64,000 nt of DNA from Victivallales bacterium (GCA_017535315.1 JAFXUD010000039.1:1-64000); one strand, 5' to 3'; counted from the first letter of the stretch, positions 35,336 through 44,710 are shown. Notes: generated by a model not told the origin, from the letters alone. Translations and numbers: made by a program.

Positions 35336-37642
35336 TTAGATTCGTGTTGTTTTGGCGATGATGTCCATCCACTGCCTGCATTTCCCCAGGTCGAATGGCG
35401 GGGTGCCAAGCAGGTAGTGGTTGTAGTGCGGGACGTTCTCCCCCTCAAGTGTCCACTCCATCATAAAGAGGCGCTTGGCACTGCGTGGTGCGCGGATATT
35501 GCCGAGGAAGGTGTTCTGGTTTGCCTTGGAGGTGAAGTAGCCCTCCATCAGCGTCTCCTCCGTCTCGCCGTCCCAAACGCGGAAGTGGCCTTTGTAATCC
35601 TGGCGGGTGGTGTTATCGACGATAAGACGGCAGTTCCAAACATCTGGCTCGCAGAGAATCAGGCAGACATCCTGATGGGACTGCTTCAGATAGTCGAAGG
35701 CCAGCTTCTTCGTGAAATAGTAATCGACGATGGCATCGGAGATTTGCGGCCATCCGTCCATCATGTTCCACCAGAGGATGCCCGAGGTGAACGGGCGGCG
35801 CTGTCGGAACAGCTCAACAAAGAACTTCTTCGCCTGTGCCTGCACAAACTGGGAGGCAGGCGCATATTCCTCAAGATTATCAGGAATCACCCCGTAGAAC
35901 TCCATCATCTGGTTGGACATCATCGTGATGCGCCCGTCCAGATGAGAGGTGCCTGGAATGGGGTCCGTGGCATGAATGCCCCATTCGGGATTCCCCTTCC
36001 AAGGCCAGTTGAACTCGGGATGCGTGAACTTGCGGATGGATTCCGCAGCGGGGCAACCATGGTAGCCCGTCTCGGACGCAAAGCAGGCGTTGTTGTTGGC
36101 GTAGAACGGAGTCTTGTAATAGTCGCGCGCCCCCCAGAGATGCTGTTCGGGTCCGATGCGCTCGTTTCCATGGAGCGCAACGATTTCGGGAGTGATGTAC
36201 GGGGAACTTGGGATATAGGGGCGGAAGCCGTCCAACCTGTCCAGCACCTGCGGGATGACCTCGCGTGTCAGGCGGTTCTTGGCGGGATCGCGGTAGTTGC
36301 CCCACCAGCCGACGGCACCGCAGTCGTTCTCATTGTCGCCTGCCCAAAGCACGATGCAGGGGTGCTGGCGACGTTCTGCCACCACAATCTCCGCCTCCTT
36401 GCGGAAACGCGCCAGAAACTCCTCGTCCTGCGGATAGGCGCCGCAGGCCATCGAAAAGTCCTGCCAGACCATGATGCCCTTGCGGTCGCAGATGTCGTAG
36501 AAGAGCTGCGGCTCATAGACGTTCCCGCCCCAGCAGCGCAGCATATTGCAGTTCATCTCCGTGAAGAGCTTCAGGATGCGTGGAATGCGCTCCGCGTCGC
36601 GGCTATGAAGTGCATCGGCGGGAACCCAGTTGGAGCCCTTGGCGAAAACAGGCACGCCGTTGATGATGAACTGGAAGCGACCTGGATGCTCCTTGGTGTT
36701 CAGCATGGTGTTGTCCAGAACGGCTGTACGGATGCCCAGCGTGGTATGCTTGTCGGCGATGACCTCGCCGTGGTGCAGGATTTCCACATGCACGTCATAG
36801 AGATTGGGGTCGCCGTAGCCGCGCGGCCACCACAGTTTCGGGTTACGCACATTGAAGCGGAACTGGTTCCAGGTGAAGGTCAGCGGGCGTTCATCCGTGA
36901 AGCGCGATTCGCCGCAGGTCCCCGTGATTCTCATCGAAAGCCCCTCCAGCACCTTCAAATCCGTGGTAAACTGGTAGAAGCAGTGGATGTCCGCACGGTT
37001 TTCATCGCAGCTTTCCACTGCAAAGTAGAGCATCGTGATGTCGTTCGGCAACCGCTCCTCCAGATAGACAGGGCGCCAGATGCCAGCCGAGACAATGCGC
37101 GGCATGATGTCCCAACCGAAACAATGGGATGGTTTGCGTATGCGCAACGCCTCGATGCCGAAGGCATGGGCTCGATACCAGATGTCCATCGGCTCGTCCC
37201 GCACCATGTTCATCGGGGAACGCAGGCAGACAAAAAGCGTGTTCTCCTCCCCCGCTGGACGCAGCCATTCCCCCACAGGAAAGCGGTGAGGTATCAAGGC
37301 GTTGTCCGTGGAGGAAATCTTAATGCCGTTGAGCCAGATGTCCGCATAGCAGTCCAGTCCCTCGAAGACCAGGTCAGGATGCACGAAGTCAGGGGTTTTG
37401 AAGGTCCGCTCATAGCAAAAGGTATGAAACTCGTAAGGTCGCAGCTGAGTGCTGTTCGTCCCTATGAAGGGGTCTTCGATGAGCCCCGCACGCATCAAGT
37501 CGATCTCGACATTCCCTGGCACCTTGCCAGACAAAACAGGAAGCAATTTCACATCTTCAGGGGTCTTATAGTCGAAATCACCTTCCAGAAAGTGCCTCAT
37601 CGACCACTCGCCGCCCAGATCCATTCTTCTGCGTTCTGACAT
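35336..37642 (-). CDS. GH2 beta-mannosidase-like glycoside hydrolase
   Basis: The 768-residue enzyme has the beta-mannosidase type of GH2 layout. An N-terminal sugar-binding jelly roll (about 5-175, FEGLDCYADIWLNG) precedes an Ig-like domain (about 180-280) and a TIM barrel. The candidate acid/base Glu lies in LWAGDNENDCG (near residue 430), the candidate nucleophile lies in ASETGYHG (near 528), and beta-sandwich tails follow. No signal peptide is seen, so it likely acts on imported oligosaccharides in the cytoplasm. A promoter with two palindromic operator-like sites precedes it. Confidence 0.87.
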   Translation of the reverse strand: MSERRRMDLGGEWSMRHFLEGDFDYKTPEDVKLLPVLSGKVPGNVEIDLMRAGLIEDPFIGTNSTQLRPYEFHTFCYERTFKTPDFVHPDLVFEGLDCYADIWLNGIKISSTDNALIPHRFPVGEWLRPAGEENTLFVCLRSPMNMVRDEPMDIWYRAHAFGIEALRIRKPSHCFGWDIMPRIVSAGIWRPVYLEERLPNDITMLYFAVESCDENRADIHCFYQFTTDLKVLEGLSMRITGTCGESRFTDERPLTFTWNQFRFNVRNPKLWWPRGYGDPNLYDVHVEILHHGEVIADKHTTLGIRTAVLDNTMLNTKEHPGRFQFIINGVPVFAKGSNWVPADALHSRDAERIPRILKLFTEMNCNMLRCWGGNVYEPQLFYDICDRKGIMVWQDFSMACGAYPQDEEFLARFRKEAEIVVAERRQHPCIVLWAGDNENDCGAVGWWGNYRDPAKNRLTREVIPQVLDRLDGFRPYIPSSPYITPEIVALHGNERIGPEQHLWGARDYYKTPFYANNNACFASETGYHGCPAAESIRKFTHPEFNWPWKGNPEWGIHATDPIPGTSHLDGRITMMSNQMMEFYGVIPDNLEEYAPASQFVQAQAKKFFVELFRQRRPFTSGILWWNMMDGWPQISDAIVDYYFTKKLAFDYLKQSHQDVCLILCEPDVWNCRLIVDNTTRQDYKGHFRVWDGETEETLMEGYFTSKANQNTFLGNIRAPRSAKRLFMMEWTLEGENVPHYNHYLLGTPPFDLGKCRQWMDIIAKTTRI

Positions 37643-37669
37643 CTTAATGCCGCTCCTGCATTCGTTTTT

Positions 37670-37736
37670 ATACCATTGGTATATTTTTCATAGCATTGGT
37701 TTATTTTAACTATAATCGCGAAAAATGGAATTGCAA
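37670..37736 (-). promoter_or_regulatory. Repressible promoter of the GH2 gene
   Basis: On the minus strand TTGCAA (37736-37731), 16 bp and TATAGT (37714-37709) form the promoter. Just downstream lie two similar sites 20 bp apart: a perfect palindrome ATACCATTGGTAT (37670-37682) and a variant ATAGCATTGGTTT (37690-37702). Their spacing of two helical turns across the transcription start fits a dimeric repressor. No regulator gene is adjacent. Confidence 0.55.
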
Positions 37737-37750
37737 GCGAAAGAGGCGCA

Positions 37751-38917
37751 TTATCCGCGCATTACCCCAGCCTTGTACTCTTCTTCAAGAATGCTTGCCA
37801 TGTGCCGCCAACCAAAATTGCGTTTGACGGCGACCTGCCCCCGCTGCCCCATTTCGATGCGCCGATTTTTGTCACGGAGCAGGATGATAATCTCCTTGGC
37901 CACCTCCTCGGGTGTTTGCATCTGGCAGAGGATGCCAGTAAGACCGTTTGAAACAACCTCTGGAGTGCCGTCCAGAGGATAGGCCACCACTGGGACGCCA
38001 GTGGCAAGTGCCTGGACGGCGGCGCGCGGCAATCCCTCCCGCAAGGAAAGATGAGCCAGAACCGTCATCAGCGGAGTATATCGCGGGACCTCCGACGGAG
38101 AGACCAGTCCCGTGAAGATGAAGTGGTCGCTCAAATCAAGTTCGGCAATCCTCGCCTCCAGTTTCTCCCGTAGGATACCATCGCCGACCAGCAGAAACTT
38201 CGCATTGGGGAAGGCATTGACGATTATCGGTGCCGCCTCTATAAGCGTATCATGTCCCTTGAGTGGGAAAAGCCTGGCTATACAACCAATGACGGGGTCA
38301 TTTTCCCCGATGCCCAACTGCTGGCGCAACTCAGGCTCAGGCTGTGCCCTCAGGTAGGCATTCAAATCCATGCCGCTATAGACGACCTTGTACTTTTCGC
38401 GCGGGGCAACATGGGCGGCAACACACTGCTCCACCATCGCCTTGGCGACGGCGTAAATCTTGTCGCAGTAGCGTGCTGCATACCATTCGGCGGCAATGTA
38501 AAACCAGTTCAGCAGGAAGAACTGCCCCTTGAAGAAAGGCTGACCATGGACGGTGTGCACCACAAAGGGCACCCCCTCCTTGCGGGCCGCAATACGCCCC
38601 AGAATGCCCGCCTTGGAGGCATGTGTATGCACAACGTCAAAATGCTGCTCGCGGAATATCTCCCGCAACTGCTTGTAGGCGCGCCAGTCCTTTTTGGGAC
38701 TCAATTCACGCACCAAATCAGAGACCTCGATAATCTTCAGGCCTTCGGGGCAGGTTCTGCTCAAAAGCTCCCCTTCTGGCCCAGGGGAAGGCCCCGTGAC
38801 CAGCGTCACATCGTGACCATTCTCCAGCAGCCCCTGGCACGTGTAGAGAGTGTTCTCCTGCGCGCCGCCAACTATCATTCGGGTGATGACATGACAGATT
38901 TTCAGTTTCTTTTCCAT
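37751..38917 (-). CDS. Family 4 glycosyltransferase
   Basis: The 388-residue GT-B enzyme has an N-terminal VGGAQENTLYTCQGL loop (about 17-31) typical of GT4. The C-terminal donor-binding domain shows VIGCIARLFPLKGHDTLIEA and the LREGLPRAAVQALATGVPVV motif that corresponds to EX7E (about 300-319). It is the last gene of the rodA-lepB-hflX operon, 16 bp after hflX. A role in envelope polysaccharide synthesis is likely. Confidence 0.88.
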   Translation of the reverse strand: MEKKLKICHVITRMIVGGAQENTLYTCQGLLENGHDVTLVTGPSPGPEGELLSRTCPEGLKIIEVSDLVRELSPKKDWRAYKQLREIFREQHFDVVHTHASKAGILGRIAARKEGVPFVVHTVHGQPFFKGQFFLLNWFYIAAEWYAARYCDKIYAVAKAMVEQCVAAHVAPREKYKVVYSGMDLNAYLRAQPEPELRQQLGIGENDPVIGCIARLFPLKGHDTLIEAAPIIVNAFPNAKFLLVGDGILREKLEARIAELDLSDHFIFTGLVSPSEVPRYTPLMTVLAHLSLREGLPRAAVQALATGVPVVAYPLDGTPEVVSNGLTGILCQMQTPEEVAKEIIILLRDKNRRIEMGQRGQVAVKRNFGWRHMASILEEEYKAGVMRG

Positions 38918-38933
38918 GTTTGCCCTCGCGGGG

Positions 38934-40217
38934 TTATATTCCTAAATTTTTCAAAGCCGCCTTTGGCAGCTTTGCATGGATGTGCGCCCCTCTCTCATCG
39001 TATTCCTCTGATAATATTGTACCCCATTCTCGGATTCTCGCAAGGAGGTCAAGACGATTATGTGGAATAACCAGCTTCTTTTCCTGCCAACTTGCCGCCA
39101 TAGCCCCCTCTAGGCAATGCGCCAGTTCCGCAAGTCCCACACCCGTCTTTGCCGAGCAAGGAATACCGTCAGGAAATCGCTTTTGGACGCGCTGGCGCGT
39201 CAAATCGTCAATTAAATCCACCTTGTTGAGCACCAGCAGTGCACGACGCGCATCAGCACCGATTTCGCCAAGCACCCTCATGGTCGTCTCATGGCGTTCT
39301 TCCATGCCAGGCGTGCTCACATCCAGCACCTCGACGATGATATCCATAAGCACAGTTTCTTCAAGGGTCGATTTGAACGCCTCAACCAGGTGATGCGGAA
39401 GTTTTCGGATGAAGCCGACCGTGTCCGCCAGAAGCAACGTCTGTCCGCCTGGCAGCTGATACTTGCGGACGGTTGGGTCTAAAGTTGCAAAGAGTTTGTT
39501 CTCCACCAGCACGTCCGCCCCTGTCATGGCATTGAGAAGGGAGGACTTTCCCGCATTGGTGTATCCGACAATCGCGGCAGTGGGAACGGGACGGCGAAGC
39601 CGCTGGAGCCGCTGGACCTCGCGGTGCTTCTGCACCTCCTCCAACTGCTGCTTCAACTTGGCGATTTTCATGCGGACGATACGCGAGTCCAGCTCAATCT
39701 GCTGTTCGCCTTCGCCACGCATCCCCATGCCGCCTGCCATACCGCGCTGACGATTCAGATGCGTCCATTGACGCTTCAGCCTGGGCAACGAATAGTTGGA
39801 ACGCGCCAGCTCAACCTGGAGCACCGCCTCCTTGGTCTTGGCGTGTGCAGCAAAGATGTCCAGAATGACCTCATGGCGGTCAATGACGGCCATGCCCGCC
39901 AGCTTTTCCCAGTTGCGCTGCTGCGAGGGGGACAGGGAATCATCGAAGACAATGGCGTCGGCCCCCAGCTCGCTGGCGCGCCGCGCAATCTCCGCCGCCT
40001 TTCCTGAACCAATCAGGTAGCCTGGGTTGGGTTCCCGCTGCTTGGCGATGTCGCTTCCAACCACATCCAGCCCCAACGTAGTACAAAGTTCCTTCAGCTC
40101 CAGCAGGAGTTCCGCGCACTCTTCGGCACCGCACTCTTGTGTCTGAATCGCCACCAGAAACGCAGAGGTGACGTGGGTCGAGTCTGCATCATTTATCTCA
40201 ACGTCGTTTTTATGCAT
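38934..40217 (-). CDS. hflX: Ribosome-associated GTPase HflX
   Basis: HflX splits stalled 70S ribosomes, notably under heat stress. The 427-residue protein has the HflX N-terminal domain (NPGYLIGSGKAAEIA near 68), the Gly-rich GMAGGMGMRGEGEQQIELD linker (about 156-174), G1 GYTNAGKSS (about 213-221), G3 DTVGFI, and G4 NKVD. It starts 3 bp after the upstream NTF2-like gene's stop on the minus strand. Confidence 0.95.
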   Translation of the reverse strand: MHKNDVEINDADSTHVTSAFLVAIQTQECGAEECAELLLELKELCTTLGLDVVGSDIAKQREPNPGYLIGSGKAAEIARRASELGADAIVFDDSLSPSQQRNWEKLAGMAVIDRHEVILDIFAAHAKTKEAVLQVELARSNYSLPRLKRQWTHLNRQRGMAGGMGMRGEGEQQIELDSRIVRMKIAKLKQQLEEVQKHREVQRLQRLRRPVPTAAIVGYTNAGKSSLLNAMTGADVLVENKLFATLDPTVRKYQLPGGQTLLLADTVGFIRKLPHHLVEAFKSTLEETVLMDIIVEVLDVSTPGMEERHETTMRVLGEIGADARRALLVLNKVDLIDDLTRQRVQKRFPDGIPCSAKTGVGLAELAHCLEGAMAASWQEKKLVIPHNRLDLLARIREWGTILSEEYDERGAHIHAKLPKAALKNLGI

Positions 40218-40220
40218 GCT

Positions 40221-40718
40221 TCACTTCTTCAAAAGCTCATCCTGCTTGAAAGAGGCGAAAAGCCACTTTTTGTTTTCGCCTTTCACCAAATCGGAGGTGA
40301 ACTCCCGCACCTCGTCGTAGTTGTAGTCGCCAGTTCTGGAACGGGTGCGTACCTTGACGGCACACCGCGAAACCGCCGTCGTCTTGGAGGTGAACTCCGT
40401 CTCAACGTCCAGGATGGTGATTTCCATATAGTCGAAGTAGGAGCGTCCGCGCGTGGCGAGGCTGACCAGCTCGTCGGCTGGCATTTCACTGTTGAAAGGA
40501 AAGTCCTTGATGCTGATGAGAACGCTGTCGTTCAGGAGGTTGCTCAATGTAGCCATCTTCACGCCCATTGCGATGTTGCCCTCCCCCGACGGCTTGCTCA
40601 CGGCGTTCGCAATCGCCAGGAACTGCTTGCGGACCTTGCGCGTCTCGCTCTGGCAGACATAGTACAGGATGCAGGCCAGCACCACCACCGCAAATCCAAT
40701 CTCAATATACTTTTTCAT
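40221..40718 (-). CDS. Small membrane-anchored protein, NTF2/SnoaL-like
   Basis: A 165-residue protein with one N-terminal TM helix (about 5-22) and a soluble domain of alternating strands, ending in a WLFASFKQDELLKK tail. The pattern suggests an NTF2-like cone fold, but this is a weak call. ATG 40718 has AAAGGAG 8 bp upstream; the longer open frame upstream overlaps lepB and is rejected. It sits inside the rodA-lepB-hflX operon and has no assigned function. Confidence 0.65.
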   Translation of the reverse strand: MKKYIEIGFAVVVLACILYYVCQSETRKVRKQFLAIANAVSKPSGEGNIAMGVKMATLSNLLNDSVLISIKDFPFNSEMPADELVSLATRGRSYFDYMEITILDVETEFTSKTTAVSRCAVKVRTRSRTGDYNYDEVREFTSDLVKGENKKWLFASFKQDELLKK

Positions 40719-40764
40719 CGTTGAACTCCTTTTCTGCTTTCCTACCCATTTCGCAAGAGGAGGC

Positions 40765-41265
40765 CTACCAGAGCGGCATTCCAAGGACGCGACTGGCGGG
40801 AATCTGGCCGAAAATGTGCTCGTCGATATCCATGGAGCGGTTGTCTCCAACCACATAGACATGCCCAGGCTCCACGGTCCTCGGGGGCAGGTTCCAGTTG
40901 CAGGGGCCAAGGGTTTCCCATGGCTCCTTGGCCTTCTCGCCGTTCAGGTAAAGCTGCCCATCCCGAAACTCCACCGTATCGCCTTCCAGAGCGATGATGC
41001 GCTTCAGGATGTAAACCTTGTTGCCGACCATGCGCAGAATGGCCACATCGCCGCGCTTGGGCTTGGTCACCCAGTAGATGGGCTTCCAGCAGAAGGTGAA
41101 GCCGAAACCACTATACGTGGGACGCATGCTCTCCCCCTGTATGACGCAGGGACGGCAGACAAAGCCGAAGAACACAATGCACACGGCTGCCAGTATCGCC
41201 AGCCGCTTCAGCAGCCGCGCATCCAACTTCGGGAAAAAGAATTTCTCTAGAGAGCCCTGAAACAC
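40765..41265 (-). CDS. lepB: Signal peptidase I
   Basis: LepB removes signal peptides at the outer face of the inner membrane. The 166-residue protein has an N-terminal TM helix (about 20-38), the catalytic Ser in GESMRPT (about 48-54), and the catalytic Lys in YILKRIIALEGD (about 86-97). The conserved GDNRSMD motif (about 138-144) follows. It is shorter than the E. coli enzyme but has all core boxes. It begins 3 bp after rodA. Confidence 0.92.
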   Translation of the reverse strand: MFQGSLEKFFFPKLDARLLKRLAILAAVCIVFFGFVCRPCVIQGESMRPTYSGFGFTFCWKPIYWVTKPKRGDVAILRMVGNKVYILKRIIALEGDTVEFRDGQLYLNGEKAKEPWETLGPCNWNLPPRTVEPGHVYVVGDNRSMDIDEHIFGQIPASRVLGMPLW

Positions 41266-41268
41266 TGC

Positions 41269-42519
41269 CTATTCCTTTGGTTTCACAATAGTATGGATAT
41301 GGACGCTCTGCACAAGCCCCGCCACCAGCAGCATCCCCAGGAGGCAGGAGCCGCCATAGCTGACGAAGGGCAGCGGAATGCCGATGATGGGCGAAAGCCC
41401 GATGCACATCCCCATGTTGATGGCACAATGGGAGGCAACCAGAACGGCGGCCCCAATTGCGATGCTGGCACCAAACTCGTCGTTGGCGCGCATGGCGGTG
41501 CGGCACGTCAATACGATATAGACCACAAACAGGAATATCACGCAGAGTGCCCCCAGCAGTCCCGTCTCCTCGCAGATGACGGCAAAGATAAAATCGGTGG
41601 GGGCGACGGTCCTGGGGAGGTAGCCCAGCGTGTGCTGCCGCCCGTTTGTATAGCCAAGCCCTTTAGAGCCGCCAATGGCAACTGTACGCAAGGACTGTTC
41701 CGCATTCCAGTTGTCGGGTTCGATGCGGTTCCCCTCTTTGTCACGGATGCTTTCTTTCATCCGATCGTAGATCATATCGAAGCTCCTCTGCATTTGCGCC
41801 TCTTTTTCCTCGCCGACAAAAGCGCCCACGGTGAAAATCGCCATCTCGCAAGGTTCCTTCATAAAGACCACGATACGCTGCTTCTGATACGGTTCCAAGA
41901 CAAAGTACAGGAAGGGAAGACTGATGGAAACCACCAGCACAATGATAAGCAGCCAACGCTTCCTAAGACCATTGACAAACAGAATGGCGAAGCTGAACGG
42001 CAGGAACTGCAGGCCTGTCCCCATATCATGCTGCAAGGCAATAATCCCAAAGGGAAGCATAATGATGGCCCCCCAGATGCAAAGTGGAGAGATGTTTGAG
42101 TATTTCAGGAGTGGATGCGAAAGCGCCCATGCCGTGAAGAGCAGCGCCGCCGCTTTCATCGGCTCCGACACCTGGACCGACATCCCTGGCAACCGCAGCA
42201 CGCTGCGCGCCCCGACGTCCTTGCCTCCAGAGACAAAGACCATCGAAAGCAGCACCAGACCAACCGCAAATATCGCCCAGGAATAACGTCCCAACAGACG
42301 ATAGTTCGTTAGGGCACAACCAAAATAGAGCACCATCCCGATACCGATGAAGACCGCCTGGATCAGCCAACGAGTTGGAAAAATCAGCGATTGGTACTCC
42401 ATCCCCGCGCACCGAATGAACAACAGGCCGATTCCCAGCAATAACACCATGCACAGAAAGGACAATTTGTCCATTCTGGACAATAGGCGCAAAAACTGTT
42501 TCAGGTCAAATGGATTCAT
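41269..42519 (-). CDS. rodA: SEDS peptidoglycan polymerase RodA
   Basis: RodA polymerises glycan strands for lateral cell-wall growth. This 416-residue protein has about ten TM helices and the SEDS features QVSEPMKAAALLFTAW (about 134-149) and LQHDMGTGLQFLPFSFAILF (about 181-200), with the conserved D in HDMG. A long periplasmic loop (about 230-310) and the C-terminal GIPLPFVSYGGSCLLGMLL motif follow. A role in elongation rather than division is inferred from similarity; no PBP2 or MreBCD genes are in the window. It is the first gene of its operon. Confidence 0.88.
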   Translation of the reverse strand: MNPFDLKQFLRLLSRMDKLSFLCMVLLLGIGLLFIRCAGMEYQSLIFPTRWLIQAVFIGIGMVLYFGCALTNYRLLGRYSWAIFAVGLVLLSMVFVSGGKDVGARSVLRLPGMSVQVSEPMKAAALLFTAWALSHPLLKYSNISPLCIWGAIIMLPFGIIALQHDMGTGLQFLPFSFAILFVNGLRKRWLLIIVLVVSISLPFLYFVLEPYQKQRIVVFMKEPCEMAIFTVGAFVGEEKEAQMQRSFDMIYDRMKESIRDKEGNRIEPDNWNAEQSLRTVAIGGSKGLGYTNGRQHTLGYLPRTVAPTDFIFAVICEETGLLGALCVIFLFVVYIVLTCRTAMRANDEFGASIAIGAAVLVASHCAINMGMCIGLSPIIGIPLPFVSYGGSCLLGMLLVAGLVQSVHIHTIVKPKE

Positions 42520-42646
42520 TTACGGGTGAGTTTTTTTCAGCATCTCTTCTGGAAAAAAGAAGCGTTCCAATTTGAAAGCTCTCATTTATGAATATAATTT
42601 AATAGAGAAGAAATTAAAATGGGTTATCTGAATTTTATTCAGGAAA

Positions 42647-42837
42647 TGCTTTGTTCTCCAAAAGAGTAGTTTTCGGAAACCGCGAAGCGGCAGCACACGA
42701 AGTGCGCGACCATGCGTAACCGCTGGCAAGCGCCCGAAGGGCGCGCAGCCTGCGGAAGTCATGCTCCACAAGAACCTGCGCCCGCAAGGGCGCAACAAAA
42801 AACATTGCAGTTAACTACCCTCTCGGGGAACAGAGCG
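42647..42837. mobile_element. Diverged MITE-like element, family B
   Basis: The 191-bp element aligns along its length with the copy at 33944-34136. Its ends read TGCTTTGTTCTCCAAAAGAG and, at 42815-42837, the complement of CGCTCTGTTCCCCGAGAGG. The same internal hairpin blocks are present (ACCGCGAAGCGGC, GCGCCCGAAGGGCGC, GCGCCCGCAAGGGCGC). No target duplication is seen, so it is an older copy. It ends 21 bp before the kinase start and therefore forms the kinase leader. Confidence 0.7.
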
Positions 42838-42858
42838 ATTCCAAAAAGGAGAAGCAGG

Positions 42859-43851
42859 ATGAGCGCCAAGAAAAAGAATCAGGCCATTCCAGGCAGTTCT
42901 GTCCATCTGGACGACCTGGACACCGCCTGGCGTGTCGGGGCCCTGACCTGTCCCTATTGCGGCAAAGACATACCGATGGAGGGTCTTGCCTCGCTGGAGA
43001 TGCACGACTGCCCGCATTGCAAAAACAAGTTCTTCATGCCGCGCAAGATGGGCGACTACTACCTGTACGAACCTGGCGGCGGCGGCGGCATGGGAAGCGT
43101 CTATAAAACAGTTTCCCGCCGTTTCCCTGGCAAGGTCCTCGCCATGAAACTGCTTGCCCGCAAGGCTCGCGACAACCCGTCCAACATCCACGCCCTGCTC
43201 AACGAAGCCGAGGTGAGTTCACACTTCAATGATTCAGAATACCTCGCTGCCTGCTTTGACAGCGGCTATATGGACGACGAGTATTTCACGGTCATGCCCT
43301 TCATCTCTGGCGAACGGCTTGACAAGCGTATTGAACGCCTCACCAAGATGCCGCCCTCGGAAGTGATTCCCATGACCATGCACATTCTAGCGGCTGAGCA
43401 GCATATCTACCGCAAGGGATACCTATTCAGGGACATGAAGCCCGAAAACATCATCATCAACCAGTACGGCTATGCTATCCTGCTGGACTTTGGCCTCTGC
43501 ATCCCGCTGGAGCAGGCACGCAACCCGCAGGATGAATTCATCTCTGGCTCCCCGTACTACATGCCGCCCGAACGTCTTCTCGGCAAACCCGAGGACGCCT
43601 GTTCCGAAATCTACAGCATCGGCATGGTCATCTACAATGCCCTGACAGGAACCACCATCTACGATGCCGATGACCTGGATGCGCTGGCACACCGCCATGT
43701 CGCCAAACTCAAGGTCAACAATGCATCCAAGATGACGGACATCCCAAAGGATATTGCCGTCGTTCTTGAGAAGATGATCCGCCGCGAGGCGGAAGAAAGA
43801 TACCAGACCTTCCAGGAAGTCGCCGAAGCCTTCAAACAACTGAAATATTAA
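42859..43851 (+). CDS. Ser/Thr protein kinase with N-terminal zinc ribbon
   Basis: The 330-residue protein begins with a zinc ribbon (CPYCGKD near 35 and CPHCKNK near 53). The kinase domain that follows has a Gly-rich loop GGGGMGSVYK (about 76-85) and ATP-binding Lys in LAMKLLA. The catalytic loop LFRDMKPENIIIN has Phe in place of the His of HRD, and the Mg-binding DFG and PPER are present. No TM segment or sensor domain follows. ATG 42859 has AAGGAG upstream; the frame is open into the MITE, which is rejected as coding. Confidence 0.85.
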   Translation: MSAKKKNQAIPGSSVHLDDLDTAWRVGALTCPYCGKDIPMEGLASLEMHDCPHCKNKFFMPRKMGDYYLYEPGGGGGMGSVYKTVSRRFPGKVLAMKLLARKARDNPSNIHALLNEAEVSSHFNDSEYLAACFDSGYMDDEYFTVMPFISGERLDKRIERLTKMPPSEVIPMTMHILAAEQHIYRKGYLFRDMKPENIIINQYGYAILLDFGLCIPLEQARNPQDEFISGSPYYMPPERLLGKPEDACSEIYSIGMVIYNALTGTTIYDADDLDALAHRHVAKLKVNNASKMTDIPKDIAVVLEKMIRREAEERYQTFQEVAEAFKQLKY

Positions 43852-43873
43852 CAAACAACCCAAAGGAATTGCA

Positions 43874-44710
43874 ATGAGCGGACTTAAAATCGCCGTCATG
43901 GTCCACAACCTCCGTATTGACTTCATGGAGGCACTGAAGTTCACAGCCGACATGGGATGCACAGGCGTCCATATGGCCATCTCCAAGGAGCGCTGCCCTG
44001 AATCGCTTGATGCCGCAGGGCGCAGGCAGCTCTTGCAAACCGTCAAGGACATGGGGCTAGAGTTTTCCGCCATTTGCGCCTGGGGCGGCAACGTCGATCT
44101 GGGCAACCCTGTGAATTTGCAGGAGCACATTGAGGAAGGGAAACGCCTTCTGGAGTTCGCCGCCGACCTGGAATGCGGCATCTGGCAGGGCCATTGCGGC
44201 ATCATGCCCCATACCAAGGACGACCCCAAATGGGCACGCTTCGTGGATTCATTCGGCCAGCTTTGCCAGCACGGCGAGAAGGTGGGCGCACGCCTTGCCG
44301 TCGAGACAGGGCCCGAGCCGCCAGAGGTCTTCATGCAGATGATTGAGGATGTCGGAAGCCCTGCCCTCAAAGTCAACTACGACCCCGCCAACCTCATCCT
44401 CTGGCCCGCCAAATACATGATGTGGGCAAACGAGCCATACGACAAGGAGAAGGCCTTCGCGGAATACAAGCCTGTCGAGGGTGTCAAGGTTTTCGGCAAA
44501 AACATCATCCACACGCACGCCAAAGACGCCAAGGTCTTTCCCGAAGGACGCCGCGAGGTCCCACTCGGCGAGGGCTGGATTGACTGGCCGCTCTATGTCA
44601 GCTACCTCCGCGAAATCGGCTATGACGGCTATTTCGCCATTGAACGCGAGGTCGGTGAAAACCCAAAGGCCGACATCACCAAGGCCATCAACTACCTGAA
44701 GACATTGTGA
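43874..44710 (+). CDS. Sugar phosphate isomerase/epimerase family TIM-barrel protein
   Basis: A 278-residue xylose-isomerase-like TIM barrel (AP endonuclease 2 superfamily). Metal-ligand type residues occur in LAVETGPEPPEVFMQM (about 143-158), NYDPANLIL, HTHAKDAK (about 212-219) and FAIEREVGENPKADI near the C terminus. AAAGGA precedes ATG. It follows the kinase by 22 bp and precedes a CBM9-like lipoprotein. Substrate unknown. Confidence 0.88.
   Translation: MSGLKIAVMVHNLRIDFMEALKFTADMGCTGVHMAISKERCPESLDAAGRRQLLQTVKDMGLEFSAICAWGGNVDLGNPVNLQEHIEEGKRLLEFAADLECGIWQGHCGIMPHTKDDPKWARFVDSFGQLCQHGEKVGARLAVETGPEPPEVFMQMIEDVGSPALKVNYDPANLILWPAKYMMWANEPYDKEKAFAEYKPVEGVKVFGKNIIHTHAKDAKVFPEGRREVPLGEGWIDWPLYVSYLREIGYDGYFAIEREVGENPKADITKAINYLKTL

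Noticed and set aside
35417-37639. A 740-codon open frame antisense to the GH2 gene
   Set aside because: It is a shadow produced by the GC-rich third positions of the GH2 gene, which has full family motifs. The antisense frame has no recognisable domain or ribosome site.
42639-42845. Target-site duplication around the second family B element
   Set aside because: The flanking 8-mers (TCAGGAAA and ATTCCAAA) do not match.
42712-42858. N-terminal extension of the kinase through the family B element
   Set aside because: The extension translates the hairpin blocks of a mobile element; the ribosome site and kinase N terminus support 42859.
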